Shown here: piece by piece, positions 1 through 12,700 of the stretch
Position numbering within the stretch: position 1 is the first letter of the stretch
How the letters are laid out: each line of letters opens with the position of its first letter
Assembly (NCBI RefSeq): GCF_025766255.1
Contig: NW_026516755.1
Location: forward strand, 120,654 to 184,653
Direction of reading: 5' to 3'
DNA length: 64,000 bases
DNA from: Zychaea mexicana
Taxonomy: Eukaryota; Mucoromycota; Mucoromycetes; Mucorales; Lichtheimiaceae
Position numbers and translations under genes: made by a program
The notes under the pieces: model-generated
Databases searched by the model: none
What the model saw: only the letters and a program-made list of their open reading frames with translations
Told to the model about the DNA's origin: nothing

Positions 1-81
1 CATTTTTTTATGCGAGAAAAAAAAGATAACGAGTCAATGCTAAGCCTATCAAATATATACAACCTTTTTGTAACTCTGTAG

Positions 82-2829
82 GTGGCATACTTACAGTTGC
101 TGACGATTTACTAAAGAACGATGGCAAAAAGTTTCTCGACATGATGGAACGTCTCGCTGAACGACGGATAAAAAAGGAAGAAGTTAATTTAGACCAGGCA
201 GACGAGTATTATGAAGAGGACGAAGATGACGATGAAGTATACGACGACGAAGAAGACGAAGAGGTACTTCTTATACAATACTTGCTTTCTTCTTTTTACC
301 ATCTGAATACTAATCATTATACGCGACAATGTAGTCTTTGCAAGATACGCGAACTGAAGAGCAGCGTATGGAAGAAGGCCGTCGTATGTTCCAAATATTT
401 GCCGCTCGAATGTTTGAGCAGCGAGTCCTTGCAGCATACCGGGAAAAGGTTGCGCAGGAGCGACAGCAGCGTCTCATTCAGGAGCTTGAAGAAGAAGATC
501 GACTGCGCCAGGAACGCGAGCTTAAGAAGCAAAAAGAAAAGGAGCGCAGACGTGACAAGAAACGGTAACTAATTTTCTTTCTTACATACTAAAGCAGAAG
601 TGGTATGATCCCGGAAGCTAAAACAAGACCGTGATGGTTATCTCTAGTCAATTGAAGAAGCAAAAAGAAGAGGAGCGGTTAGCAAAAGAAGCACAACGCA
701 AGGCTGAAGAAGAAAAGGCACGTGCTGAACGGGAACGACGACTTGTAGTCGAGCGCCAGAAGCGAGAACAAGAACGCCTTCGACGAGAAGAGGAGAAACG
801 ACAAAAAGAACAAGAGCGGATACATCGTGAAGAAGAAAAGCGACGACGGTTAAAAGAAGAAAAAGAACGAGCTGCAGAAAAGGAGCGAAAACGAAAGGAG
901 CGCGAACAGAAGGAACGTCAGGAACGGCAAGAGCGTGAGGAACGCGAACGTCGCGAGCGACGTTTCAAGGAAGAAAAGGAACGACGTGAGCGCGAGCTCA
1001 AAGAGGAAATGGAACGACGCGACCGAGAAATGCAAGAGCGCAAAGAGCAATGGGAGAAGCAGGAGCAAGAGCAAAAGAAACGCGAAGGCGAAAAGCGAAA
1101 CAATGCAGCCACCCCTACTGCATCTGCTGCTGCTGCTGCGTCTGCTTCTGGTCGATCTGCACCTTCATCATCGGTTACGGCTGCAGCAATTCAAGTCAAA
1201 CGTAGCCCCGAAAAGTCCACATCCCCAATGACAGTACCGCCACCACCACATCATCACCACCTTCATCACAGCAATAACAACAACATGAGCAGTAGCAGTA
1301 GTAGCAACAACAACAACAACAGTAGTAGTAGCAGATTATCCCAGCCCGTTGTTGGCGAAAGCAGCAGGCAACAGTCGCTGATCGATGCGCTGATCGGGCC
1401 AGCACCGCATCTGCGAGCCGAGTCCTCGTCCTCGTCACCGCTTGGTCTTGATCTTTTGCCTCCTCCGCCACCGCCTTCGCATCCTCTTATGCCGTCCCTC
1501 GATTTCATGCCATCTCTAGATTCTGGTAAGTGGGAGACATAGTGATACAAACATTGACAGGAAAGGAAAACCTGATTTTTCTGTGTGTTTGTTTCTACTG
1601 CTTTCTAGTCCCAACAAGCCCAGCAAGCAAGCTGAGCATGGGTATCTCGCCGTTGGGAACCCAAGTTGAAGTATGTGGAACCCCCAAAGCTGCACCCCGA
1701 ACGATTGCACCCATCGGACCGCCGTCCAACGGACGACGCGCATCCTCTGCTGTTGCAGGCCCTATCGGTAGCCCTGTAGGCTTAACAACTAGTCGGATGA
1801 AAAGCGGATCGGATGCTAGTGCTGATCGGTCTTCTGTTGCGGCAGTGGCGGCGGCATCTACGTCAACAGCTACAGGAAGAGAATCCACACATTCGTTCTT
1901 TTCGAATTTCCTTTTTGGTGAACCTAGTCGAGGTAATTGTCTTCAAATCGTCACTAGCTGCTCTTTCCCCCATATCTGTTATCTTATTCCTGAGACATAT
2001 ATAGCCAAAAATCCCTGTGTCGTTCCTCCTTTGCAACCTGAACAGGATAACAAGTCAGTAAAGGGACGATCAGATACCCATCTGGATCGGCGTTTCTCGA
2101 GTGATACCCCAGAAATGGGCTGGACCAACGGTAATATGTGATAGAAGATTAGGGGTAGAAAATGGATTACTAATAGTATGTACATTTCGCTGGAACGGCG
2201 TTTAGGCTGGACAGCTTCTTCTCTCCTTTCGGATGATTTCCATGGCAGACTCTTCGGAGATGTTCTGGTAAAGTTGCGATATTCCGCATCAACGCATTAC
2301 TAGAAAGAGAAAGGAAGGAAGAAAAAAAGAAATGAGGGTAAAGACAAAGGAAGAGGGAGAGATACTCATGCTGCTGCTACTGCTGCTGCCCGTCATATAG
2401 CCGGACCGGAATACCATGATCCTGGAACGCGCCAAGATTGCATACGCCAAGCTTAACGAAATGACGCAAATCCTAGGATTTCATACCTTGGATCAATTAC
2501 ATCGCATGATGAACGACCTGTATTGCGATTGTCCCATTGGTATCCAAGAGCTGTATCATGTCATGATGGTCCGAACACCACAGAATCCTTTCCGATGTAT
2601 CAACGATCCGCAGTATGGAGTGATTGTCCACCATCAAGATGAACCTCAGTCAAGAAGCGTTGGCTTTGGCATGAGTCCGTTCCCTTCAGCGGTATCTCCT
2701 CCTCCTCCATCGTCATCGTCGTCTGGTACGCCAGGTAGTTCGCTGGGACAGCTATCACTATCCACTGCCCACCCTCTGCAACAGCAACAGATGAAGGGTA
2801 ATGTGCCGTTATTCAAAGGCATGTCATAA
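82..2829 (+). CDS. NST1: NST1-like stress response protein, 3' part (5' end outside window)
   Basis: The fungal Nst1 family is linked to salt tolerance; its molecular role is poorly known. The visible part begins at a splice acceptor (about 82) and reads [20 protein letters not shown], a typical Nst1 block. Next come an acidic Asp/Glu run, [20 protein letters not shown], and about 150 residues of charged coiled coil (Glu/Arg/Lys) with low-complexity Ala, His, Asn and Ser tracts. The C-terminus has a conserved-looking domain with Cys-Asp-Cys (YCDCPIG). Inferred exons are 82-263, 335-564, 648-1525, 1609-1932, 2005-2130, 2215-2267 and 2401-2829; the frame is consistent across every junction. The 72-nt intron 1933-2004 is a multiple of three without an in-frame stop. 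The true start lies upstream of base 1. The family call is confident, exact splice sites moderately so. Confidence 0.85.
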
Positions 2830-3148
2830 TCCCAACCGTATAACTACCGCAGCAACTACTACTACTATTACTACTTCTCTCGCCTTTTCACCCCTCCTCA
2901 TTTCTTCTTCCTACCATCCTTTACTATACTTTGAAGCAGCTTGAATATAAAAACCTCATCAACCCCATATATATCTTTATTTAAAAGCAAAAGACATGAC
3001 GAAGTCAAATGGAGCAACGGGCATTGTTTGTCTCCCATAATTTATTTTGCCGTTTATGAACAGTCACCGCTGTTTCTTCTTTATTCTTTCATAGATTATC
3101 ACACATCTACAACTATATTCCCCTCATTGTACTGGGCTAGTAGAGCTA
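2830..3148. other. Intergenic, NST1 3' flank and F-box gene promoter
   Basis: Pyrimidine-rich stretch with short ACT/CTT runs between two tandem plus-strand genes. No gene, clear TATA box or repeat is evident. It presumably holds the NST1 3' UTR and the promoter of the following F-box gene. Confidence 0.5.
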
Positions 3149-5506
3149 ATGTCGATACAAGAACTGCCGCCTGAAATTATTCTTGCTATTGCACATCACT
3201 TACCGTCATTGTCGCGTCTAACGTGCATTCTGGTTTGCAGACAATGGCAGACGTTGTTCCTGCCGACTCTCTACAGCTCCGTCCACATTACCCGTCGGCA
3301 TGCTTTGCGCAGCTTTCTGGCCACAATGGAGCGATTGCCGTGGTTAGGTAAAGACGTCGTTCGCGAGCTCATACTGAGACCACGCAATATACTTCTTATA
3401 CCCGACCAGCAGCTTGATTATACGGTCAGCATGCGTTATGGCCGAGGTGTCGGTATTACTTCTGAGCAGCTCGCCATAATACAACAGCTCTGCCCACACT
3501 TGGAGGTGCTTGACTTTAAGCCAGAGCTATGGACACATTTGAAAGCGCGGAAAAGGTTCAGTATACGTCAGGAAGAAGGTCATCATGATGATCACGCCAA
3601 CGGCGACGGTGACGACCGTGATCAATGTTACAAATATCATTGCTGTTGGCCACAACGATTACGTTATGCGCCACCATTTGACCGCAAGAGCATATTTGAA
3701 TCGTTCGTTTTCCATCATCCACACCAACTCGCACGACTTGAACTGATTGGATCCTATGTACATACCATTCGCAACTGGGAGCAGCTGTTGTCACGAGTAC
3801 CTCTGTTACGCCACCTTATATTAAATTGCCAATGCATTACATTATCGCTATTGCCCCGGCGACCGGATCCTCATTATAGCACCAACTCGCCGATACCTTT
3901 AGACACGATAATCCAATATGCTCCTCACCTTGAAACACTCGACTTGTGTGGAGTTGACCTTGATATAGTCACATCAACAGCATCACTGGAACCGGCTATC
4001 ACTACAACTTCAACAACACCATCATCCAGCTCTATTCCGACAGTTGCTCTAAGTACACTCAACATGAAGACGGTGTTTTTCAAGTCGGATAATGTGATTC
4101 AGTATATCGCACAAGCATTGGCACATCGACTCCACACTTTGACTATGGTTGACATGATTCGCATTGGCGGAAACAGCATTGAACAAGAACACCAGCAGCA
4201 ACAGCGACGACGACGAGAAAAGCAAGATATTTACATCGAACTAGCACTGGCATGTCATCAACGACTTAAATCATTATCATTAAATGACATCAGCCAGGAT
4301 ACTTGGAAACTGCAATTTCTATACCATATTCGACCGCGATCACTTGAGACATTATGCTTACGCTGGTTACGTCGTAGATTCACTGTGCCTGAAGTACCCT
4401 CAAGCATGAGCCGAGATGTATTTGACCTTGCGATATCTTTATTATCCCCATCCAAAGCTACTGGACTCGCCATTCCAACTTGGCCCGCAATCAATCATGT
4501 CCGCGACATGATTCAGCCACTGCTCCAGTTTAAGCATTTGCAGACACTCGAAATTATAGGCAGTAAAGATAACAGCCTGGCGCCTACATTTCCAGCCATG
4601 ATGGATACGCTTGCGCTCGATATAGTTTTACAATTACCGGCATTAACTCATCTGACACTTGCGTTTGTCAATATCATTGTCGAAAATGACGATGATCGGC
4701 AACAACAGGATACAACTGTAAAAGGGCCATCACCATCAGTACTACGAAGAAACAAAAAGCTCAAATCGCTTGAGCTCTATCGCACCATTATTCAATCTTC
4801 GTTGTTTGATTATCTTGGTGCTACATGTCCTGACCTTGTTGACCTGAGTCTGTGTGCTCTGTGGTGCTGTATTCAATGGCCGGTCCGTAAGGGCTTCCTG
4901 ATACAATTGCCTGAACATCGTCTCAAGACAGTGAAAATGACAGGACTTCGTCTTGTTTATTATCTCGAAAAAACAAAACATGGGCAGCAACAGCAAGACG
5001 CAGCCAACATCATTGGAAAAGACATGGGCGATTGTTCCATTTTGGGCGTCGAGCGAATTGGATATAACAAGCATACTTTGGCAAGAAAGCAGCGGCGGCA
5101 ACAGCAAGAACAACTGCGGAGGGACACCGAAGTGAGCGATAAGAAAAGCAGCAGTTACTACTGTCAGTGCGACGACAATAAAAACAACAAGAGCAGCAAC
5201 TATTGTCATGATAGCGAGCAGCTACGACAATACATCCGCTACTATTTTCGAGTGGAGAATCTCATCAGTACACAATTACTACGACTATCGCCACAAGATA
5301 TCAGTTTAATGGAAAGATTTGAAGCGTATGATGGGGACGATCTAGAAAACAACTTGTTTCACACAGATTTGTTGGGAGCTTATATCCGACGTTCTTTTCA
5401 GCACACCGCTGGTACTGTACACCGTGATAAAGAATACGGTTATATACATTTACGTTGTCACTCAATCGATGCCTGTTCTTTTGAACACAACGTTATAAAC
5501 TATTGA
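3149..5506 (+). CDS. F-box / leucine-rich-repeat-like protein, intronless
   Basis: Predicted 785-residue protein from a single exon. Residues 4-45 form an F-box (ELPPEIILAIAHHLPS, then CILVCRQWQTLFLPTLY), the motif that docks on Skp1 in SCF ubiquitin ligases. The rest has irregular LRR-like segments (LETLDLCGVDL, LKSLSLNDIS, LQTLEIIGSKDN, LVDLSLCALW), expected to bind an unknown substrate. A Gln-rich, Asn/Lys-rich insertion lies near residues 640-690. The start is the first Met ahead of the F-box. The gene at 14548-16536 is a paralogue: both share the CILVC[RK]QW block, the [LV]FLP[TN]LY[SR]SV block and a C-terminal GYI.L...CSFE block. Lack of introns is unusual among its neighbours. The SCF role is inferred from the domain; the substrate is unknown. 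Confidence 0.85.
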   Translation: MSIQELPPEIILAIAHHLPSLSRLTCILVCRQWQTLFLPTLYSSVHITRRHALRSFLATMERLPWLGKDVVRELILRPRNILLIPDQQLDYTVSMRYGRGVGITSEQLAIIQQLCPHLEVLDFKPELWTHLKARKRFSIRQEEGHHDDHANGDGDDRDQCYKYHCCWPQRLRYAPPFDRKSIFESFVFHHPHQLARLELIGSYVHTIRNWEQLLSRVPLLRHLILNCQCITLSLLPRRPDPHYSTNSPIPLDTIIQYAPHLETLDLCGVDLDIVTSTASLEPAITTTSTTPSSSSIPTVALSTLNMKTVFFKSDNVIQYIAQALAHRLHTLTMVDMIRIGGNSIEQEHQQQQRRRREKQDIYIELALACHQRLKSLSLNDISQDTWKLQFLYHIRPRSLETLCLRWLRRRFTVPEVPSSMSRDVFDLAISLLSPSKATGLAIPTWPAINHVRDMIQPLLQFKHLQTLEIIGSKDNSLAPTFPAMMDTLALDIVLQLPALTHLTLAFVNIIVENDDDRQQQDTTVKGPSPSVLRRNKKLKSLELYRTIIQSSLFDYLGATCPDLVDLSLCALWCCIQWPVRKGFLIQLPEHRLKTVKMTGLRLVYYLEKTKHGQQQQDAANIIGKDMGDCSILGVERIGYNKHTLARKQRRQQQEQLRRDTEVSDKKSSSYYCQCDDNKNNKSSNYCHDSEQLRQYIRYYFRVENLISTQLLRLSPQDISLMERFEAYDGDDLENNLFHTDLLGAYIRRSFQHTAGTVHRDKEYGYIHLRCHSIDACSFEHNVINY

Positions 5507-5755
5507 GCTTTGAACATATAACTCAATGTAAAGGAAGAACAACATGTGTACGAATAGTTAATAGCGATTAAACAAAGAGGCTCAAATTAAATCATTAGAT
5601 TGCTACATGATATGTACAGTAAAGCTGTACATATGCAGTTACTTTTGAACTATGATACAGTACAGCATCAGCAAATTTTATTCGAGAATTTGTTACAGAT
5701 GCTATGTATGTATGATACTAGCATTACGTTATGTTAATTTATGTTTTATGACAAC

Positions 5756-6615
5756 TCATATATGATGTCTCTTGTAGCCCCGTATTCTGTTGGTAGAGTG
5801 ATGATGAGCAGCAGCATGGGCATCAATAGGAACTGCATTGGCAACAGCGAATGGTGGTGCTGGCGTATCCAGGGAAGTGTATCGCTCAACAGTGCGGTGC
5901 TCAACAATAAACGGAAGTGATTCGAAGACACAATGAACAGCATTGCCCTAAATTTTAGTTTCATTGAGTGATTTACATCGTATCAGATTGTAGAGGTGAT
6001 CATCTTAGGTGAGGAAGCGAGAAAAATTTATTCTTTTCCTTACCGGATAATTCACCATGATACGATAGTGTTGTAAATCAACAGAATCATGCACAAGAAT
6101 GGGGAAGGTGGCTACTCCCTTGTTGTCATAGGTATGAATGGCTATAGTAAGGTAGAAGCATTATTTTGAATATAGGCTCATTCAATCCATATAAAATGGG
6201 GATTTTGCTCAACCTTCACGAATACTTACTGATGTTTTCACCGATGGTTTGAGTATTCTGTTGATCTTTGTTCAATATACGAATGCGGGTAATCACATCC
6301 GGGGGCTTAGGCAAGTCATGGTCTACCTCCCAGGCCACATGCGCCATTTCACCAAAGTGGTATGTCTTGTTGGATTCGGCTGGATAGGTAATGCGAAACC
6401 CTAAACAGTGTATGGATTAGTGATTACCGATAATGCCTTGTACACGTATTTCATGCTAACATTGGTGAGTATGATAAGAAAATGCTACATACTCTTTTAC
6501 ACTTACCAATGCAATAGTCTGGATTGACCCTGGGAGGATTGTCGCCATAGGGATGCTCTTGTGCACATACGATGCCTACAGCTCCAAGCATGACGGCAAG
6601 AAGTATAAAAATCAT
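5756..6615 (-). CDS. Small secreted protein, Kre9/Knh1-like (Ser-Thr-rich GPI family) candidate
   Basis: Reconstructed from four exons on the minus strand (6507-6615, 6230-6400, 6044-6141, 5756-5947), giving 570 nt in frame and 189 residues. The N-terminus MIFILLAVMLGAVGIVCAQE is a classical signal peptide. The mature start reads GFRITYPAESNKTYHFGEMA and then HVAWEVDHD, which resembles the I.YP....(W/Y)..G....W pattern of the Kre9/Knh1 N-terminal domain found in fungal cell-wall proteins. The C-terminal exon is Ala/His-rich and ends RGYKRHHI. I see no C-terminal hydrophobic GPI signal, so it is probably soluble and secreted. The splice phases all agree, which supports the gene model; the family assignment is tentative. 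Confidence 0.65.
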
Positions 6616-6887
6616 ATTTAGAGGAAGATTTGAATGAAGAAAAGAAGAGCAGAGGATGGGAGAAAGGGCTTGGACTAAGCAGCCACACCATCTTTTATAT
6701 GTCTTCTTTCATTAAAATGCATGGTAAACAAGCTGCAAACAAGCTATATATATGTTCATGCATGTTCACACAACAAAAAGCTTCGAGAGAGAACGTGAGT
6801 ATAAAAATAACTCATGTATTGTGCAAAAGAGTAACGACAACAGCACCATTCATATATTTATGCATGCTTTTATTTTAATTTTGCTTT

Positions 6888-8795
<1,908 letters not shown>

Positions 8796-8887
8796 AATAT
8801 ATGTACTGCTACGCGTTGTGCTTGAAGGCGGAAGAACAGTAAGGTCGCAAGAAAAAAAGGTCCGCTTACACTGACGTACGCACGCAT

Positions 8888-8927
8888 ACACACACACACA
8901 CACACACACTCTCTCTCTCTCTCTCTC
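8888..8927. repeat. Compound microsatellite (CA)n(CT)n
   Basis: Uninterrupted AC dinucleotides followed directly by CT dinucleotides, upstream of ATE1 and downstream of the heme-binding gene. A second broken CA tract lies near 8962-8985. Likely length-polymorphic. Confidence 0.95.
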
Positions 8928-9067
8928 CAATTTCTAAAAGGAATTTTATAGTTTCTCGAAAGCACACACACACGCATACACACGGCGCGCATACATGATG
9001 AGTATACAAAAATGCATCATATACACACATAAGACACAGGCTTTCTGTTGATTTTCTTTTTAATTCT

Positions 9068-9588
9068 TCAGTTGTCAGGCACAACGCGTCCGACAATGTT
9101 GTATTTCTTTGCAAAGAAAGCATGCCACTGATCCAATGTCTCCAGCTCCTTCTCGGTCAGCACGCTATAATCAGCAACACAATCCTCGAGCTTCAATGAT
9201 GACTTGCCGAGTGCCTAGATTGTTTCAGGATATGATTAATATCGGGAGAATAGGTTACATTATAACATCACCACACGCAGTAGCTCGTTTCTTTCTTACC
9301 CGAGAAGCATCCTTGCCAGCAAAGCAGTTGTAACCAGCGCCAGCACCGTATGCACTTGTGTTTTCGGAAACGTCAAAGACATCGCCCTTAATGGCGACAT
9401 AGATGCCAGGCGAGTTCTCGGAACCGTCATACTTGGCGAGCTCGGAAACGGTGATTGGAGTGTCTTTGGCGGGTGCACTATTTAACGTAGAAGAAGCGTA
9501 TATGCGCTCAGACACACGTAAGCGTGCCATTCCAGTGCGTTATACTTTCAAATGAAAGATCGTGAATCAGCATGGTAACTTACGGCAT
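9068..9588 (-). CDS. Cytochrome b5-like heme/steroid-binding protein (Dap1/MAPR family)
   Basis: MAPR proteins (yeast Dap1, human PGRMC1) bind heme and support P450 enzymes in sterol synthesis. The core reads ITVSELAKYDG, then SPGIYVAIKGDVFDVSE, AYGAGAGYNCFAGKDASRAL and LETLDQWHAFFAKKY, matching the MAPR fold including its heme-site Tyr region. Two 3' exons are clear (9300-9477 and 9068-9214). The best start is a 5-nt first exon (9584-9588, ATGCC, followed by GTAAGT) spliced to an acceptor at 9478-9480, giving MPAPAKDTP and 109 residues in frame. The alternative is to start at 9530 without that splice, adding about 17 residues. The short form has no membrane anchor, unlike PGRMC1. The family call is solid, the start less so. 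Confidence 0.85.
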
Positions 9589-9782
9589 TCTTGCTTGGTA
9601 AGAAAGTATCGAAAAGAAAAAAGAAGGTTGACTTTTTGGTGGACTGAGGACCAAAACCCCAAATCAGGTTCCGTTACCCCGCGCAGAGCACAATCCACAC
9701 TTTGTTTTTTGTAACACACAGATGCTTTTTATTCTGTACGTACATGATTCCACATTTGAAATTCTTCTCACACAGTATTTAT

Positions 9783-12700
9783 CTAGTCCTCGTCCTCATC
9801 TTCACTACTAGACTTCATTGCATACTCGGCTTCAGAGTTCTTTTCCGCCGTAGATCCCCTTTCTGCCACAGAACGCTCATCATCGGTTGCTGCCCCAGAT
9901 CCTTTTCTTGCCACTGAACGTTCTTCATCGTCTGTTGCCGCCATCGACTCTTCTTCTGCCACAGATGGATCGTCTCCTCCAGTTGCCACAGATTCCTTTT
10001 CAACAGCAGCACCGTCACCGCCATCTTCATGTCGCTCGTTGTCAGTTGCTGCATCCTCTGCCTCTCCTTCTGCTGGCTTTTCAACAGCATCATAGTATTT
10101 ATCCAATGTCTTGACAAATCGATTGAACGAGTTCCGTACTGCCGCCTCTTTGATTGGCTTTTTCTATATTCCATCCGAACAAGCAATTAGTTGGAGATAT
10201 GAAGATGTAACAAAGCACGTCCACAATGTTTATTACCTCAGTGATCAAATCCGTCATTTTCTTGAGCTTATCAAGACGCTGGTAACTGGCTTCACTGATG
10301 TACATCTTCAGCAACATATGGACCATGGTCTTGCGGACAACTGTTCATTTATCACAACGCATAGCATTCGTAAGAAACGAGCGATTCAGAAATCAAAGAT
10401 AAGCTTGGTTAAAAAAGAGCGGATACTCACTACCGCTGTGATGATAGATCGCTTTCAAAATTTCATAAGCCACGTCTGCCTGGATCGCTGTATCGATGCC
10501 TTCGTCATTGCTTGTTGCAATATTGCTCCTAATTTGTGGTGAACGAGAACCGAGGTTGGTCGTTTTAGCTACACAGTAACTTTTCTTAAATTTGGTGCTA
10601 CAAACAAACCGTACACTTCAATTTTCCGTGGATCAGTCCAATCAGCCAACATGTCGGATATACGCGTCGGTGTAGCCATTTTCTCATCTTTTTCAAGATC
10701 CACGTAGGTGTCACACAGATTTAGCAATGCCGGTATCGCCACCTATAAATAGACCCAGAGTATTGGGTTATGTAACTGTAATCTGGATTTTGGTTTAAAA
10801 ATTAACGAAATCTCACCTGCGCAAGTAGCTTTTGATTTTCACCAGAGGAGTAGGCGTAGGCAGGGAAGAAATAGCTCAAACACTGTTGGATCTTTTCATT
10901 GTCGAAGCTGGTTGGGAAAAAGTAAAGCAGTAGCATCATTCTCAAAGTCTATTGTTGTGCGAGCATACAGATCATATCTTATTAATCATCATTATTGATT
11001 TAAGCGTAGTTGAAAACAGCTCCTTTCTCTATAAAAGATTATGCAACTTACATATTCATCTCGGAACATCCGTGTCAGCATAAGTTTGGATAAGCCTTCA
11101 ACAGTAACGCTTTGGATCTCTGCGTTATCGTGATCTACACAGTTTTCAAGCAGCTTTCGTAGTTCTTCGAGCTATGATGACACGTTTAGTAAGAGGATCA
11201 CATTTCGCATGTGGTATGTACGAAGAATGATAATAAAGAAATCATTAGATGCATAAGCAAAAACCCGAGAGAAAAGAGCTAGTAACTTACACCACCAAGT
11301 TTGGTTTCCACTGTGGATACACCGTATGTCATCATCAAATCAAATAGAATCTATTTAAGTTTGGTTGAATGAGCTTCACCCATATCCACTAGTAGCATAC
11401 ATACGTTTTGTCCTAACTTACCATGAGTGCCTTTTGCTGCAATTGTTCATGACCATTGTTGATACAGTGAGCGAACAGCAGAATGTTATGGTGTCCCAAC
11501 GTCTAGAATTGATAATGTAGTATGTTAGTTGCCTATCCAACAATCAAGCATACCGTTCTACTACACAAAAAAAACAAAATATAGTTCTTACCTTATCTAA
11601 TGTGCAGCATAAGCCCAAACAATGCAAACCTTCTTCCCGAAGAACTGCTTCTTTGCTCTGAACCGAAGGTACAATAAGCTCGTTCAGCACTCCGTAAAGT
11701 GTAGAGTTGTCTTGTAATGACTGTATACATGCAAGTATTAGTTGCTATTTACATCACTTCACACACACATTCATTAGTCACCTCTTCAGTCCGTTCCAGC
11801 ATGAATTTACATATGCTTAAACATTTGAGCTGCAAAAGCATTTTCTGCAGCAATATTTGATCCACTTCGCCAGTTTCCGTCTTGATACTTGTGATTTCGC
11901 TTAATTTTAATTTTTTCGACGGTCCTTCCATTTCCTAGAGAAGAAAAAAAACGGTTTCAGTGGCCTAAAGAGTTGACATCATAGTCATGTTCATATATGC
12001 AACGCGACCTACCATATCCTCATCAAACGACGATAATTCTTCGATATCAGATATGATTTCGATGATGGTTCTTTATGCAATTCAAGATGTTAGTACCGTT
12101 TTTCACGATTAAATAACACACAAAGTGAGCAGATAATCACCTCACGAAATCCCGTTCATCCAAAGATATGATTTTAAACAGCTGTACTGCGCTAATCATG
12201 TGGTCATCTGGCATATCGGGAGCCATCAAAATATCGCCTAAATAAATATACATGTCAATAAACCTTTCGCTGCTTTCTTGTATCCTCCGTCTTTAAAATT
12301 AATACAACATACGTAGCAAGACAAACATTTTTCGTCTACCGACTTCATCTGCATAATCCAGGTACTTTGCAATGTCAAGTAGTTGACTCATGATAAATTC
12401 ATAGTCGGCTTCCGTTTCCTTTGGTGCTTGTTGCCAAATATCATTATAGTGTTGGATAATGAATGCCAAGCGGGTCACAGTTGGAAGTACTTCATCGAGT
12501 TTCTCGTCATCCTTGCAAAAGCCGGAAACCTCAATTTAATCAACAAGTCAAAGAGAAAGTTTTAACCATAGACATATATCGCTTATTCATCTACCTTTGT
12601 TCCTTTGAGGAACTTGATCAGCACTTTTGCCATGAGTGCACTTTCCGTGGATAGGTTTTCCCAAAATGGCTCTATTACAGTTCAATATTGACGTCAACAA

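Noticed and set aside
1196..1550. Minus-strand frames rich in Cys or Leu
   Set aside because: Antisense translations of the CAG/CAA/AGT repeats encoding Ser/Asn runs of the NST1-like protein.
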